This document shows positions 25,401 through 35,035 of a stretch of 64,000 bases of DNA, one piece after another. Location of the stretch: the NCBI GenBank assembly GCA_009773805.1, contig WTXA01000001.1, forward strand, positions 638,770-702,769. The letters are read 5' to 3'. The stretch is from Fusobacteriota bacterium. GTDB lineage: Bacteria > Bacillota > TC1. The position numbers and the translations under genes are program-made. Position 1 is the stretch's first letter. Every line of letters starts with the position of its first letter. Under the pieces are notes generated by a model. That model was given only the letters and a program-made list of their open reading frames with translations, had not been told where the DNA came from and made no database searches.

Positions 25401-28400
25401 CTTGAGCCAAATTGAAAGCCCCTTCTATCCTATCTGGACTGGAATACTTTTCAATCTTAGACATTAGATACTCATTACTTTCAGCTACAGTAGTGACAAA
25501 AGAAATTTTGGCTGTCTTGCCTGGTTCTATACTTACTTTAACTCGTATGCTCATCACTGGATCAAGAACAGGGCCTGTTGTATTAGATAGTGGTTTCCCA
25601 CTTAACATAGCTAGTGAGTTTTTTAGATTTCTACCCCTTCCTATCCATTTCATGCGATCAGTTTCATACTGCAGCTCTCCAGCACTATTACCTTCTAATA
25701 CAGCACTATGCCCAATCCAAATGGCTTTATCCAATTTAGACTTTGGCCTACGGCTGCCTATTAGACAATTTAGTTCCTTATTATATTCTGTTTCAATAAA
25801 CAAATTACTAAAGGCTGGATGAGACTCATCAGTTTCTTGGGATGCTAGAACTATTTCACTATAGCTAGTCACTTCTATATTGCAAGTTTTATCACCTTTA
25901 TTTGTTATTGACAATCTACGTATTTCAGCATTTTCTCCAGAGGCCGCAAGAACCTCCGTTTTGGTTTCAATATCTTCATCTCGACGTAAATAAGTAGCTT
26001 TATCAGCCATGAAAATTACTTCATAGTTATCTGGTTTGGTATTTAATGGTGCATAAGTAGCCGACCAGATAGTATCATTATCTACATTTTTAAGAAAGAA
26101 AAACATACCGTATGAATCTAAAGCACTGTCCATTCTCCATCTAGTAACAGCCATTAATTTATTTTTACTATAACCTGTACCACGATCAGTAATCATAATG
26201 GAATAATTTCCATTAGTAAGAATATGGGCCTTAGGTAATTCTTCGTCTGGTTTATAGAACGTACGTATTGCTCTTTTTTCTTTGATAATATCTTCCTTAT
26301 ATGGAACAACTTTTTCCTTATGGGTCTTGGTAATCAAGACATTTCCTGGAACTTTTTCTTGGAGGAGCAATCTTGCTGCATCCATCGCTGGATCCTGATG
26401 AAAACGTTCTTGCATAATATTTTTGTTTAGGAAATTGTTTAAAGCAAGTAAACTCATACCTTGATGATGAGCCATAAAGCTTTTTATTATATGTAGATTA
26501 GGTTCTGAGCCTAGTCTTTCCTTTGTATAGTCTGCAGCTTCATAATAGCCGTATCTTCCCTCTAACCCTTCTATTTTTAGGCGTTTTAGGTTTTCTATAG
26601 CTCCTCTAGGGTCTACCATTAAGGCCAAGCAGGTTGCATAAGGTGTTGTTACAGCATCCTCAATTAGGCCTCTTTTAAGACCTAACCATGGTACTCCAAT
26701 TGCCTTATACTGATATTCTTGATTCCGATCTAAAAGATTGAATGCTGACTCAGAAATACCCCAAGGCATATTTCTCATTTTAGCATATTTCTTTTGGCTC
26801 TTTATAACAAAGGAATAAGTTTCATCTAGAAGTGTATGTTTGTAACTTTTCATAATCAAAAGTGGCATCAAATATTCAAACATAGTTCCTGTCCAGGAAA
26901 CTAGTCCTTTGTATCTACCCACTACTGTTAAGGCTCTTCCCATTTTAAACCAATGGGTAACTGGGATTTCACCTTTAGCTATGCTTATATAACTTGTTAA
27001 CCTAGCTTCAGATGCTAATAAATCATAATAGGAATTGGTTAATTTATTATCATCAAAATTATATCCTATAGAAAATAATTGTTTCTTTTTATCATATAGA
27101 GGCAAGAATTTCATATCAACATATATTACTTCAATTCTAGCTATTAGTTCCTGGTACCTTTTTAAAAAGTCTATAACTTTAGCTCTTGTATTAATTATTT
27201 TAATTTCTAGTTCCTGAAGCCCAACTATATTGTTCTTCATCTTCTCGTTTTTGCTTTTTTGAATAAATATCATCAAAGTTTTTATATTTGTTTCTAGTTG
27301 GTTATAATATTTTGGCAAGTCTTTTAGTTTAGGATTCTCATTAAGTAATAAAAGAAGTTCTTCTGTATCTTTTGTTTTCATGAATTCCTTGGAAAATCCA
27401 TCTAGAAGAGCTTGTCCTGGTAAGAAGTCCTGAATTTCACTATCAAACTTTTGAAGCATGTTTTCCACTTTATATATCCAAAATGTTTTTTTCAAATCCT
27501 GTAAACCACATACTGTTTTGATTTCTTTTAAGGCCATTTTCCAGCCATTAGGAAAGCTGATATTGTCACCTTGTAGAGACAGGTAATCAAAGTACTTTTG
27601 ACAAGCAGTCGTTCCCTCTTCACCAATACAATTGATGGTATCTTTTATCCCTTTATAAAACTGACTATCAATCAAAGGCTTATCTAAATATCCTTTTAAT
27701 CCTTGTACCAAGGTTATTAAATACCCAGCTAAATTACCGCTATCGACTGTTGAGACATAGGCTGGTTGTAGAGTTTTTAAGGTGTTGGTATTATACCAGT
27801 TATATAGATGTCCGTTCCATTTATCCATACTTTCAATAGTTGTTATTGTTCTTTCTAATTGTTCCAGCATTTCTTTAGTTCCAATATAGCCAAAATCTCT
27901 TGCAGATAAAGTTGCAAGTAAACCAAGCCCTATATTGGTTGGAGATGTTCTATATGCTAAGCCTCTTGCTGGATACACTTGATAATTATCTGGAGCTAAA
28001 TAATGGTTTTTGCTGTTTGCAAATTCTTCGAAATAGCGCCATGTTCTTCTAGACATTCTTCCTAGTTCTAATATTTCATTTTCAGAGACATTAATATCTG
28101 TTTTCTTAGGTTCCTTACTTATTTTATAGGCTACAAAGGGAGCACTAAACCATATAATCAGACAAAATATACCTAAAGGAATTAAATTTGTTTTAAATAT
28201 TACTATTAAAGCAAATAGAATAATTGAAGAAATAATTGAAGTTTTCATATTTATGATATAGCTTTTTAAAGAGTTCTTTTGTTTTTTTTCTAGCTCAGCT
28301 GAGGTTACCCACTCTAATAAGTTTTTATTAGTAATATAAACACGGTTCATGGTAATTACTATTGCTTTTATCATTAACCATGCATGATATGGTAGAAATA

Positions 28401-31170
28401 CTATATTTAAAGTCAACTGAATCAGTTCTGCCTTAGATCCGATAATTATTGGCTTATCTCTCTTTATTCTTCTGATTATTGGTCTATCATGTAGTAATGA
28501 ATGAAGAACTCCAATTAAAAGTGGTATTGACATTGGTAGCATAAATAAAGTTAACCAGAAAAAAATATTTCCTGGAAGTATACTAAAACTTAGTGCCAAC
28601 AAAACCATCAAGGATGGAGCAACCAAGCTTCTTCTTAGATTGTCCAAAATCTTCCATTTTGATAATGTAGAAAGTGGGTTTACTATTTTTTCATTTTTAG
28701 CATTAATCACTTTTTTAAATAAAAATGGGAATAGTTGCCAATCTCCACGAACCCATCTAAAACTTCTTGAAGCAGCTCCATTGTATTGTGCTGGATGTGC
28801 ATCCATTAATTTTAGGTCTGATACTAAGCCTGTACGTACATAAGATCCTTCTAGTAGGTCATGACTCAAGACAGTATTTTCTGGTATAGTATTTTTAAGT
28901 ACACTTTGAAATACTTTTAAGTCATATATTCCTTTTCCGGTATAACTGCCTTCTCCAAATAGGTCTTGATATACATCAGATATGGCATTTGCATAAGGAT
29001 CCATTCCACCTTGACCAGCAAAGATTCTGGAAAACAAGGTCTTGTTGGAACTTTCTAGTTCTACTTGAATCCTTGGTTGCATTAGACCATAACCTTCTAC
29101 TACCATTCCTTTTTTTCTATCAATTACAGGACAATTTAGAGGATGGGCCATACTCCCTATCATTTTTTTAGCCATACCTATTGGTAGGATGGTATCACTA
29201 TCTAAAGTTATTATGTATTTTACTTTTGTCAGATGCTTTAGACTTGCTGAAAAGTAGCCAAAACTAGTGTCTTCAGCACCAAGTAGCATATCATTGAACT
29301 CTAATAAAGCTCCTCTTTTTCTTTCCCAGCCGAACCATTTAGAATTTTCTTCATTAAAAAGGCTTCTTCTATGGAAAAAATAGAATTTGTCATCACTGCC
29401 CTTGGCATAAGTTTCATTTAACTTTTTAATGCCACTCATTGCCTTTTCAACAATCATTTTACCATTTTTTATATTCGTACTAGCGGAATCAGCATAAGCT
29501 CCAATTAAAACAAAGTATAGATTATCCTCGCGGTTTGTGAGATAGTTGCTTTCCATTCTAGCTATCAGTTCTTCTACAGTACTTTCATCAGATAGTAATG
29601 TAGGGGTGGCAACTATAGTGCGAAGATTTTCTGGGATTCCATTTTTTAAAGCCATTTTAGGAAATACAGTCGGCTTTATAGCTTTACATATTATCCAATT
29701 GACTGCTGTAATTGCAATTTCGCTTCCAGGAACTAACAAAATAAGACTAGCAATTACTGCTAATAATAAATGATTAGTTGCTGCAGTCATCACGGTAAAT
29801 CTAACGCCAATTGCAATTATGAGTAATGATAAGGTTATAACCGATGTGAAATATATAATTTCAGGTTTATCTAAAACAAATTTTCTTAGTTTTTCGATTA
29901 TTTCGATTTTCTTTTCCTGGCTATTTTCTAGTGTTTCTATACCTTTGCCTAGTAAATAGTACCCAACATGCCAAGTACGCTGCTCTACAGTGTCATTTCT
30001 TTTTTCTTGAGGTGTTGTTTCGAGGGCTTGATTTGCCAAGTCAAGTACCTTTTGGGCCAGGTAAAGTTCAGATACTTTAAATCTTGCTGCTAATTCTTGA
30101 ATTTTTGCGTGGTAATGATTCCTGGTCTCAATGTCCATTTCATGATAGATACTAAGTGGATCTTGAACTAAGATTTTTTCAATGTAGCTGGCATTTTCAA
30201 ATAAATCTGCCCAGTCCATGGTTGTCATGAAATGTAGACTAGTTATACAATTTCCCATAGAAACAGTCTTAACAGATTGATAATTATGCTCTTTGTTGGC
30301 AATTATTTCTGTGGTGGTTCCAAATTTCTTTAATACCTTGTCCATTATGCGTAGGACATTTACATTACTCTTACCAGATCTTCGGATGCTATATAGTAAA
30401 TGTTCAATATATGATGGATTAATTTCTTCCATCTTATTAAGATTTTCTTTGAAGGTTAATAAAAATTGTTTGTGTACTTCTTCATCATTTTCAAGCCATT
30501 GTTTATATGTTCGATCTGCTTTATGCCAGTTGATTTTTGTTTTTTTGATATTTTCGCTAAGAAATCTAATTTTTTCCAATAAGGCGAGCCTAATTACTAA
30601 TGGCATAGCCCATATTTCTCTATCAAAAAGAATGTTTTGTGTCTGGTAAGCAGTCAGATAATCTAAAATGACTTTATCGTCAATTTGTCCATCAGTATGG
30701 GCTACTATTTCTACAGCAATAGCAAAGATACGAGCTTGTCCTTTAAGCTCTCCGTTTTTAAGAACTGGTAATTGGAGGAAGGTTTTCTTGTTCAAGTCGC
30801 GTCTAAGACCTTTTACTTGTTCTTCAATTATATAGAAATTGTCTAATAACCATTCAGCTGCAGGAGGTACAGGTCTCTTTTTTTGTATGTCTTCATTTAG
30901 TTCTTTATATACAGATATTATTGTATCGTAGTTAGCATTTAATTGGGTAATAGGCCAAGCCTTGTATTTTGGTTGTGATGTTATTGTGTGTTCTCTTGCT
31001 TTATTTTGGGCATGTTTTTCAAGCTCTTCTCCAGAAAGAACAACGTCTTGCATATTTAATTTATTGTTAGCACTTGTTCTTTTTAACAAAAGCCAAAGAA
31101 TAAATAGAACAATAAATATAAACAATACAAATATCCCTAAATTTGATAATACCCCATTGATGCTATCCAT
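22408..31170 (-). CDS. ndvB: Cyclic beta-1,2-glucan synthase-like protein (GT84-GH94)
   Basis: This 2920-residue protein has the NdvB/Cgs layout. It begins with a membrane segment (residues about 10-32), then a family 84 glycosyltransferase part with further membrane helices, YIITLDSDTILPIGMAKKM and the RWVRGDWQLFPF motif. A second membrane cluster follows, then a glycoamylase-like domain (GVPWLGLKRGLIEDAVTTPY and GRYGYYEAADYT) that would set chain length. Last come two glycoside-phosphorylase regions of family 94, with GSGDWNDGMNEVG carrying the catalytic Asp and QYTHAAAWAIIAFAKLG. It should make cyclic beta-1,2-glucan from a UDP-sugar at the membrane. Brucella Cgs is of similar size. In a Gram-positive host the product may be an osmolyte or cell-surface sugar; that is inference. 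Confidence 0.9.
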   Translation of the reverse strand: MDSINGVLSNLGIFVLFIFIVLFILWLLLKRTSANNKLNMQDVVLSGEELEKHAQNKAREHTITSQPKYKAWPITQLNANYDTIISVYKELNEDIQKKRPVPPAAEWLLDNFYIIEEQVKGLRRDLNKKTFLQLPVLKNGELKGQARIFAIAVEIVAHTDGQIDDKVILDYLTAYQTQNILFDREIWAMPLVIRLALLEKIRFLSENIKKTKINWHKADRTYKQWLENDEEVHKQFLLTFKENLNKMEEINPSYIEHLLYSIRRSGKSNVNVLRIMDKVLKKFGTTTEIIANKEHNYQSVKTVSMGNCITSLHFMTTMDWADLFENASYIEKILVQDPLSIYHEMDIETRNHYHAKIQELAARFKVSELYLAQKVLDLANQALETTPQEKRNDTVEQRTWHVGYYLLGKGIETLENSQEKKIEIIEKLRKFVLDKPEIIYFTSVITLSLLIIAIGVRFTVMTAATNHLLLAVIASLILLVPGSEIAITAVNWIICKAIKPTVFPKMALKNGIPENLRTIVATPTLLSDESTVEELIARMESNYLTNREDNLYFVLIGAYADSASTNIKNGKMIVEKAMSGIKKLNETYAKGSDDKFYFFHRRSLFNEENSKWFGWERKRGALLEFNDMLLGAEDTSFGYFSASLKHLTKVKYIITLDSDTILPIGMAKKMIGSMAHPLNCPVIDRKKGMVVEGYGLMQPRIQVELESSNKTLFSRIFAGQGGMDPYANAISDVYQDLFGEGSYTGKGIYDLKVFQSVLKNTIPENTVLSHDLLEGSYVRTGLVSDLKLMDAHPAQYNGAASRSFRWVRGDWQLFPFLFKKVINAKNEKIVNPLSTLSKWKILDNLRRSLVAPSLMVLLALSFSILPGNIFFWLTLFMLPMSIPLLIGVLHSLLHDRPIIRRIKRDKPIIIGSKAELIQLTLNIVFLPYHAWLMIKAIVITMNRVYITNKNLLEWVTSAELEKKQKNSLKSYIINMKTSIISSIILFALIVIFKTNLIPLGIFCLIIWFSAPFVAYKISKEPKKTDINVSENEILELGRMSRRTWRYFEEFANSKNHYLAPDNYQVYPARGLAYRTSPTNIGLGLLATLSARDFGYIGTKEMLEQLERTITTIESMDKWNGHLYNWYNTNTLKTLQPAYVSTVDSGNLAGYLITLVQGLKGYLDKPLIDSQFYKGIKDTINCIGEEGTTACQKYFDYLSLQGDNISFPNGWKMALKEIKTVCGLQDLKKTFWIYKVENMLQKFDSEIQDFLPGQALLDGFSKEFMKTKDTEELLLLLNENPKLKDLPKYYNQLETNIKTLMIFIQKSKNEKMKNNIVGLQELEIKIINTRAKVIDFLKRYQELIARIEVIYVDMKFLPLYDKKKQLFSIGYNFDDNKLTNSYYDLLASEARLTSYISIAKGEIPVTHWFKMGRALTVVGRYKGLVSWTGTMFEYLMPLLIMKSYKHTLLDETYSFVIKSQKKYAKMRNMPWGISESAFNLLDRNQEYQYKAIGVPWLGLKRGLIEDAVTTPYATCLALMVDPRGAIENLKRLKIEGLEGRYGYYEAADYTKERLGSEPNLHIIKSFMAHHQGMSLLALNNFLNKNIMQERFHQDPAMDAARLLLQEKVPGNVLITKTHKEKVVPYKEDIIKEKRAIRTFYKPDEELPKAHILTNGNYSIMITDRGTGYSKNKLMAVTRWRMDSALDSYGMFFFLKNVDNDTIWSATYAPLNTKPDNYEVIFMADKATYLRRDEDIETKTEVLAASGENAEIRRLSITNKGDKTCNIEVTSYSEIVLASQETDESHPAFSNLFIETEYNKELNCLIGSRRPKSKLDKAIWIGHSAVLEGNSAGELQYETDRMKWIGRGRNLKNSLAMLSGKPLSNTTGPVLDPVMSIRVKVSIEPGKTAKISFVTTVAESNEYLMSKIEKYSSPDRIEGAFNLAQVRSSLEMKYLNMNEEEEELYQNMLSDILFVSPLRNKNQNQIMKNTKGQSALWRYSISGDMPIILVVLNKNNQMRLLSEVLKAQEYCHLMDIIVDLVILNEEEYTYDAPLNQLISDIILSSQTHDYSSRKQHVFILDKSKVLEEDISLLYAVSRLVFIGDDGNFNEQLLREKKKFLPSVVEFNKINDNDFNNNMESPKIPPLLYFNDLGGFNEKGDEYIIKLNNEQVTPAPWINVITNEKFGFLLSESGSGYTWSGNSRENKLTPWFNDPVCDPPGELLYLRDEETGHVWTTTASPIREKEPYVIHHGFGYTKFEHNSNEIKQSLTQFVPVDESIKLSLISLKNISDKSKTLKLTYFVKPVLGVIRKNSILHIKTNLDDSSAILIENPYNEDFSGEICFVDASIQERSITNNGKEFFGNGNVTLPDCLKREKLSGNMDMVTDPCAAIQIEVVLEPNESKDIVFQLGIGKELIEIKNLMKKYRSVENTRLALTRVKEFWREKLHAVQVNTPAKSMDLMLNGWLQYQLISSRLWARAGFYQAGGAFGFRDQLQDCLSIASIWPEAARKQILLHGRHQYVEGDVQHWWHEPSDKGVRTRFSDDRLWLPYVTAEYIKITGDSTILSEELPFLIEDQLKDYEDDRYGKPRVSEEKATLYEHCLRAIEVSLKFGKHGLPLMGSGDWNDGMNEVGNRGLGESVWLGWFLISVLTEFAPLCKHMGDYSHEEKYHTVMTKILGAIEKEAWDGKWYRRAYFDNGLPLGSEQNNDCKIDSISQSWAVISGQGKLNRAKEAMRSMENYLISREDGLMKLLTPPFNLGKEEPGYIKGYVPGTRENGGQYTHAAAWAIIAFAKLGNGNKALELFELLNPINLTNNYREYSRYKVEPYVMAADVYSIYPHIGRGGWSWYTGAAGWMHKAGLENILGFQKNGDSILIDPCIPSHWKEYELFYQFKSANYHITVKNPNGKTKGVAQLSLDGIPLEGQIFPLTDDWTLHKVDVVLG

Positions 31171-31410
31171 TATATATTTCCTCCTAATATTTATTACCAG
31201 CTTGTTCAGATATCTTTTTAATTAATTAAGTAAAAACACAAAAACCTACCCTTAATGTAGGTTTATGGATTCATAATCTTCAGGAAAACCTAAATATTAC
31301 TTTACTATTTTAAGCATTATATGTTGACTGTTTTATTAGTTTTTATTAGTTTCCCTTTTGATTTTCTAAATCCACCCCATTAGTCAGAGGTTTTAACTAA
31401 TAACATTATA
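31171..31410 (-). promoter_or_regulatory. Long leader of the ndvB-like gene with attenuator-like hairpin
   Basis: An extended -10 promoter (TGATATAAT on the minus strand, TATAAT at 31405-31410) lies about 235 bases before the start codon. About 70 bases before the gene, AAACCTAC/GTAGGTTT (31242-31264) forms an 8-bp hairpin followed by TTGTGTTTTTAC, a possible early terminator. The stretch between contains GGGGTGGATTT and other G-rich bits that may fold. I see no match to a riboswitch I know. Confidence 0.45.
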
Positions 31411-31531
31411 TCATATACATTCTAGTGAATGACGTTAGGCTCAATAAAAAAATAAAGAAGCCTAATTATTCTCGATTATTTTAAATTATCAATAACAGTC
31501 TTATTGGGGTAAATAGCAATTACACTATGAA

Positions 31532-31567
31532 AAAGACGTCAATCAAAATCTAATGATTGACGTCTTT
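31532..31567 (-). terminator. Terminator of the unknown membrane protein gene
   Basis: A perfect 14-bp hairpin (AAAGACGTCAATCA / TGATTGACGTCTTT, loop of eight bases) lies 20 bases after the stop codon, with TTCATAG after the T-rich arm on the minus strand. Confidence 0.85.
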
Positions 31568-31587
31568 ATATATTTATTACCTGAAAA

Positions 31588-33261
31588 TTATTTGATACGC
31601 AATGTATCATTAACAAGTTCTCGTACTAGATATGTCCCATCATCAGAGGGCAAGAACTTAACAGTTACTGTATCTCCAGCTTGGAGGAATCTTGTATCCA
31701 CCCCAAGTGAAATAGGAACCATATATATTTTATCCACGTCATTTGCAAATACAAACTCTAAAATGTCACCTTTAGACTGTCTAACGCGTGATACTACTCC
31801 ACTTACACTTTCTAAGCCATCTGTTATTGGGCTTCCGTTTTGATTACTGAGAAGTGAAATATATTCTGATTTACAATCCCTTAGGTTCTGATTTAGTACT
31901 ATAGCACCATCAGATACTCTAACTAAAACATACCATTGCCTTTGGACATTATTTTTTAAGGTCATAAAGTATGTAGGTTGTCCTTCAATATTTACTAGTA
32001 AAGGCTCAGTAGCATTTAGATTTTGTGCTTTTACACTTTGATGACTTCTAGCTATTTCCATGGCTCTGTATTCTGTAATCCCTTGTATACGATACATTTT
32101 TGTTTCCTTGGTTCTAAGATCTATTAGCACGAAGCCAACTGATGTCTCGTCTGCATTATTTGGTGAGGTTATTCCAGAATACAAGTAGGTCTTTCCTTTT
32201 AATGAAATATAGTTGTATTCTTCTGTTAAATTAAATACTTCCTTTTTTGCTCCAAAGGTGGCATTGAACCAGCCATTCTTATAGGTTAAGGCTTTGTTGG
32301 CTTGTGTCATGGCTTGTTCTGATGGTACTACACGGTCTACCCATGATGGTACATCTTTAATATCGTAGCGGTTAATTTCACCATTTACTGCATTTACCAA
32401 TACAACACCAATTGGATTTTGACCAGAGAATAGGCCAACCTCATTATCATAAACTGAAGCTACCCAATAAGGGTTACCCTCGTCGTCAATTTCAAATGAG
32501 TAATCTGTAATAAGGCTTGTTGGATAGTTCATCCAAATATATCTTGATAAGTTACGATTCAAAAGTCCAGATTCCAGGTACTTTATGCCCTCTTTTACTT
32601 CAATAAATTTTGCTTCTTCTGTTACTACATCGACCATAACATAGCCCACTGATCCAGTATTATAGTGGGTTGCGGCTACAACTAAGCCATTGTATTCTAG
32701 TGGTGCTACTCTAACTAGTCGTTCAACACCATTTTCTTTAATATTTATTAATGTAAAACTATCACCTATAGAATATTGACTTCCATAAGTACTTAGTTGT
32801 CCCTCAGCTTTTCTTAGTGCAATTTCTTTGTCTATAATTGGCAGGGTTGAGGTACCTATTGATTCAGGATTTACCTGCTCGGCAAAATCTTGTATTTCTA
32901 ATACTTCCATCGGCATTTGTTTGACGTAAGCTTTTGATCTTAGTATATTTGCTCCTGATATTCCTCCTATAATTAGATATAGAACGAATATAACTCCTAG
33001 TATTGAATAAAAACCTACAAGTTTTGCAGCTTTAAAGTCTAATATACTTACTATATTTTTTGCAATTTTCTTTTGTTTAAAGATTGTAATTATAAAGGCA
33101 TTTATTCCTATTAGCATTAGTACTACTAATACAGCTGCTGGGCTTTTTATATTTAGTTCAGGTTGAAAGAAGTATAGCCATCCTGCTGATATTATAAGTA
33201 TTATCGGTAGTGCTAGGATAATCCTTTTTAGGTTGTGTTTGCTTGGTTTGTCTATTTGCAT
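31588..33261 (-). CDS. Membrane-anchored protein of unknown function
   Basis: The 557-residue protein has three N-terminal membrane segments (about residues 12-32, 40-60 and 82-104) and then a large outer part of about 450 residues. That part is built of repeated beta-rich units, with lines such as VGYVMVDVVTEEAKFIEV, GVVLVNAVNGEINRYDI and VGFVLIDLRTKETKMYRI. These three resemble one another and look like repeats of one fold. The C-terminal 80 residues (GVVSRVRQSKGDILEFVF, AGDTVTVKFLP) look like a small beta-barrel. I do not recognise the family. It lies after the ridA-like gene on the same strand, but a terminator separates them. Confidence 0.7.
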   Translation of the reverse strand: MQIDKPSKHNLKRIILALPIILIISAGWLYFFQPELNIKSPAAVLVVLMLIGINAFIITIFKQKKIAKNIVSILDFKAAKLVGFYSILGVIFVLYLIIGGISGANILRSKAYVKQMPMEVLEIQDFAEQVNPESIGTSTLPIIDKEIALRKAEGQLSTYGSQYSIGDSFTLINIKENGVERLVRVAPLEYNGLVVAATHYNTGSVGYVMVDVVTEEAKFIEVKEGIKYLESGLLNRNLSRYIWMNYPTSLITDYSFEIDDEGNPYWVASVYDNEVGLFSGQNPIGVVLVNAVNGEINRYDIKDVPSWVDRVVPSEQAMTQANKALTYKNGWFNATFGAKKEVFNLTEEYNYISLKGKTYLYSGITSPNNADETSVGFVLIDLRTKETKMYRIQGITEYRAMEIARSHQSVKAQNLNATEPLLVNIEGQPTYFMTLKNNVQRQWYVLVRVSDGAIVLNQNLRDCKSEYISLLSNQNGSPITDGLESVSGVVSRVRQSKGDILEFVFANDVDKIYMVPISLGVDTRFLQAGDTVTVKFLPSDDGTYLVRELVNDTLRIK

Positions 33262-33574
33262 TTGTCTTTGCTCCTTTTAATTATTCCTCTTATTGTTTAT
33301 CTACTTTAATTGTACTATATCTAAATTTTAATTGATACGTCATATATGTAATAAATATTCAACACAAAGCAGTTGAAGCTCTATTGTTGATACGTATATA
33401 CTCTAGACTATTTCGCTAATTTTCTTCATTAAGCCTATAATTTTAGATAATAACAAGCCTTTTCCCTTTGCCTTCTACCTATAAAATATCATGTCTATAT
33501 TAATATAAAGATTATATGCCAATGGCTACTCCGAAGAGTAGCCATTAATTATATATTTCATTTACTTGATTTAA
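33262..33574. other. Intergenic region with ridA terminator
   Basis: A perfect 11-bp hairpin AATGGCTACTC/GAGTAGCCATT (33521-33546, loop CGAA) terminates the triple RidA gene. The sequence TTGATACGT occurs twice (near 33336 and 33388), which may be a binding site for a regulator of the downstream membrane protein. No gene is evident. Confidence 0.55.
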
Positions 33575-34849
33575 TTACTTAACTATTGGAGGTGTTCCCT
33601 CTTCATTACCTAATACTACATCGATTTGGATTAAAGCATCGTTAAGTATAGCTTCTACTCCAACTACTCTTCTTGCAGGTGTACCTTCTGGGAAGAATGT
33701 TGAATAAACTTCATCTACTGCTGCAATATCTTCAATATTCTTTAAGAAAATATTAACTTTAACCACATCAGCTAAAGCATGATCAACGGACTCTACAATT
33801 GCTTTAATATTCTTTAAGCATTGTTCAGCTTGTTCCTTTACTCCACCAGCTACCATCTCACTAGTTGCAGGATCGATAGGTAATTGAGCTGAAAGATGAT
33901 TGTAATGAGAAAATGCTACAGTCTGTGTTGAAAGAGAACTTTTTGGTGCATTATCAGTATTGTTGGCTTCAATGATAAGACCATGTCTATCTTCAACAGC
34001 TTGAGGAGGTGTTCCATCACCGTGTGATACTACAGCTTCAATTTGAACCAAAGCCGCATGAGGTAAAGCTGCTGCTGCAATTACTGTTCTAGCAGGCATA
34101 TAAGCTACAGCCCTAGCAATAGCAGAATCTGGGAAAAATGTAGTATACACTTCATTTACAGCCTCTATATCAGCTAAGTCCTTTAGGAAAATATTAATCT
34201 TAACAATATCATCCATAGGAACATCAATACTTTCTAAAATAGCCTTAACGTTTTTCAAACACTGTGCAGCCTGCTCTTTAACTCCACCAGTTACTAATCT
34301 ACCAGATTTTGGATCGATAGGTAATTGAGCTGAAACGTTATTGTAATGAGAAAAAGCTACAACTTGGGATGATAGTGAACAAATTGGTGCTTTACATGTA
34401 TTATTATTTAGCTTAATAAGATCACCAGCTTGTGGTGCATTTGGTATTGTACCTTCACCATTAGAAATTAAAGCTTCAACTTGCACTAATGCATCCATTG
34501 GCAAAGCTGCAACTGCTACAACAGTTCTTGTAGGAACATAGTTTGTGAAATACTTTTTATAGACTTCGTCTATAGCATCCATGTCTTTAATATTCTTAAC
34601 AAAAATTGTAATTCTAACAACATCGTTCATAACATGATCAATGCTCTTAAGCACAGACTTAATATTTTTAAAACATTGTTTAGCCTGATTTCTTACACCA
34701 CCATCTACTACTTTACCTGTTTTTGGATCTATTGGTAATTGAGCAGATAGATTATTGTAGTGAGAAAAAGCTACAGTCTGTGAATATGGCCCTATGCTTT
34801 TTGGAGCCTTTTCTGTGTTTCTTGCTAATACCGCGTTATAGTTACTCAT
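33575..34849 (-). CDS. Triple tandem RidA-domain protein
   Basis: The 424-residue protein is three complete RidA/YjgF domains in a row (about residues 10-130, 150-285 and 297-420). Each has SxQ.VAFSHYN..SAQLPIDP, a GGV..QA.QC.KN.K helix and a VxINIFLK or similar strand. The catalytic Arg of RidA is kept in all three (PTRTV, PARTV, PARRV). The following Glu is kept in domains 1 and 2 (VQVEA, VQIEA) but is Asp in domain 3 (IQIDV). Domain 2 has an insertion of about six residues before its Arg. RidA is a homotrimer with active sites between subunits, so one chain could form a complete trimer. It would deaminate enamine/imine by-products of PLP enzymes. It is a single-gene unit. Confidence 0.9.
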   Translation of the reverse strand: MSNYNAVLARNTEKAPKSIGPYSQTVAFSHYNNLSAQLPIDPKTGKVVDGGVRNQAKQCFKNIKSVLKSIDHVMNDVVRITIFVKNIKDMDAIDEVYKKYFTNYVPTRTVVAVAALPMDALVQVEALISNGEGTIPNAPQAGDLIKLNNNTCKAPICSLSSQVVAFSHYNNVSAQLPIDPKSGRLVTGGVKEQAAQCLKNVKAILESIDVPMDDIVKINIFLKDLADIEAVNEVYTTFFPDSAIARAVAYMPARTVIAAAALPHAALVQIEAVVSHGDGTPPQAVEDRHGLIIEANNTDNAPKSSLSTQTVAFSHYNHLSAQLPIDPATSEMVAGGVKEQAEQCLKNIKAIVESVDHALADVVKVNIFLKNIEDIAAVDEVYSTFFPEGTPARRVVGVEAILNDALIQIDVVLGNEEGTPPIVK

Positions 34850-34987
34850 ATTTGAATATCCCCTTTAAAATAAATTTAGGTTAATAAATAAAATTAATTA
34901 ACCTACTATTGAATTATACCAATAATTAAACGATTTGAATACACTAACCACCGAATTGTCTCTTGAGAAAAATTTTGATATAAAAAT

Positions 34988-35018
34988 GCACATCCATTAA
35001 ATTATTTAACAGATGTGC
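34988..35018 (-). terminator. Terminator of the metal-export genes
   Basis: GCACATC and GATGTGC, with further inner pairing, form a hairpin 18 bases after the HMA-protein stop codon, followed by ATTTTTAT on the minus strand. Confidence 0.7.
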
Positions 35019-35035
35019 CAATAGAATATTCTTAC

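Noticed and set aside
31171..31410. c-di-GMP or c-di-AMP riboswitch before the ndvB-like gene
   Set aside because: GGGGTGGATTT and similar bits recall the c-di-AMP type, but the conserved sets are absent.
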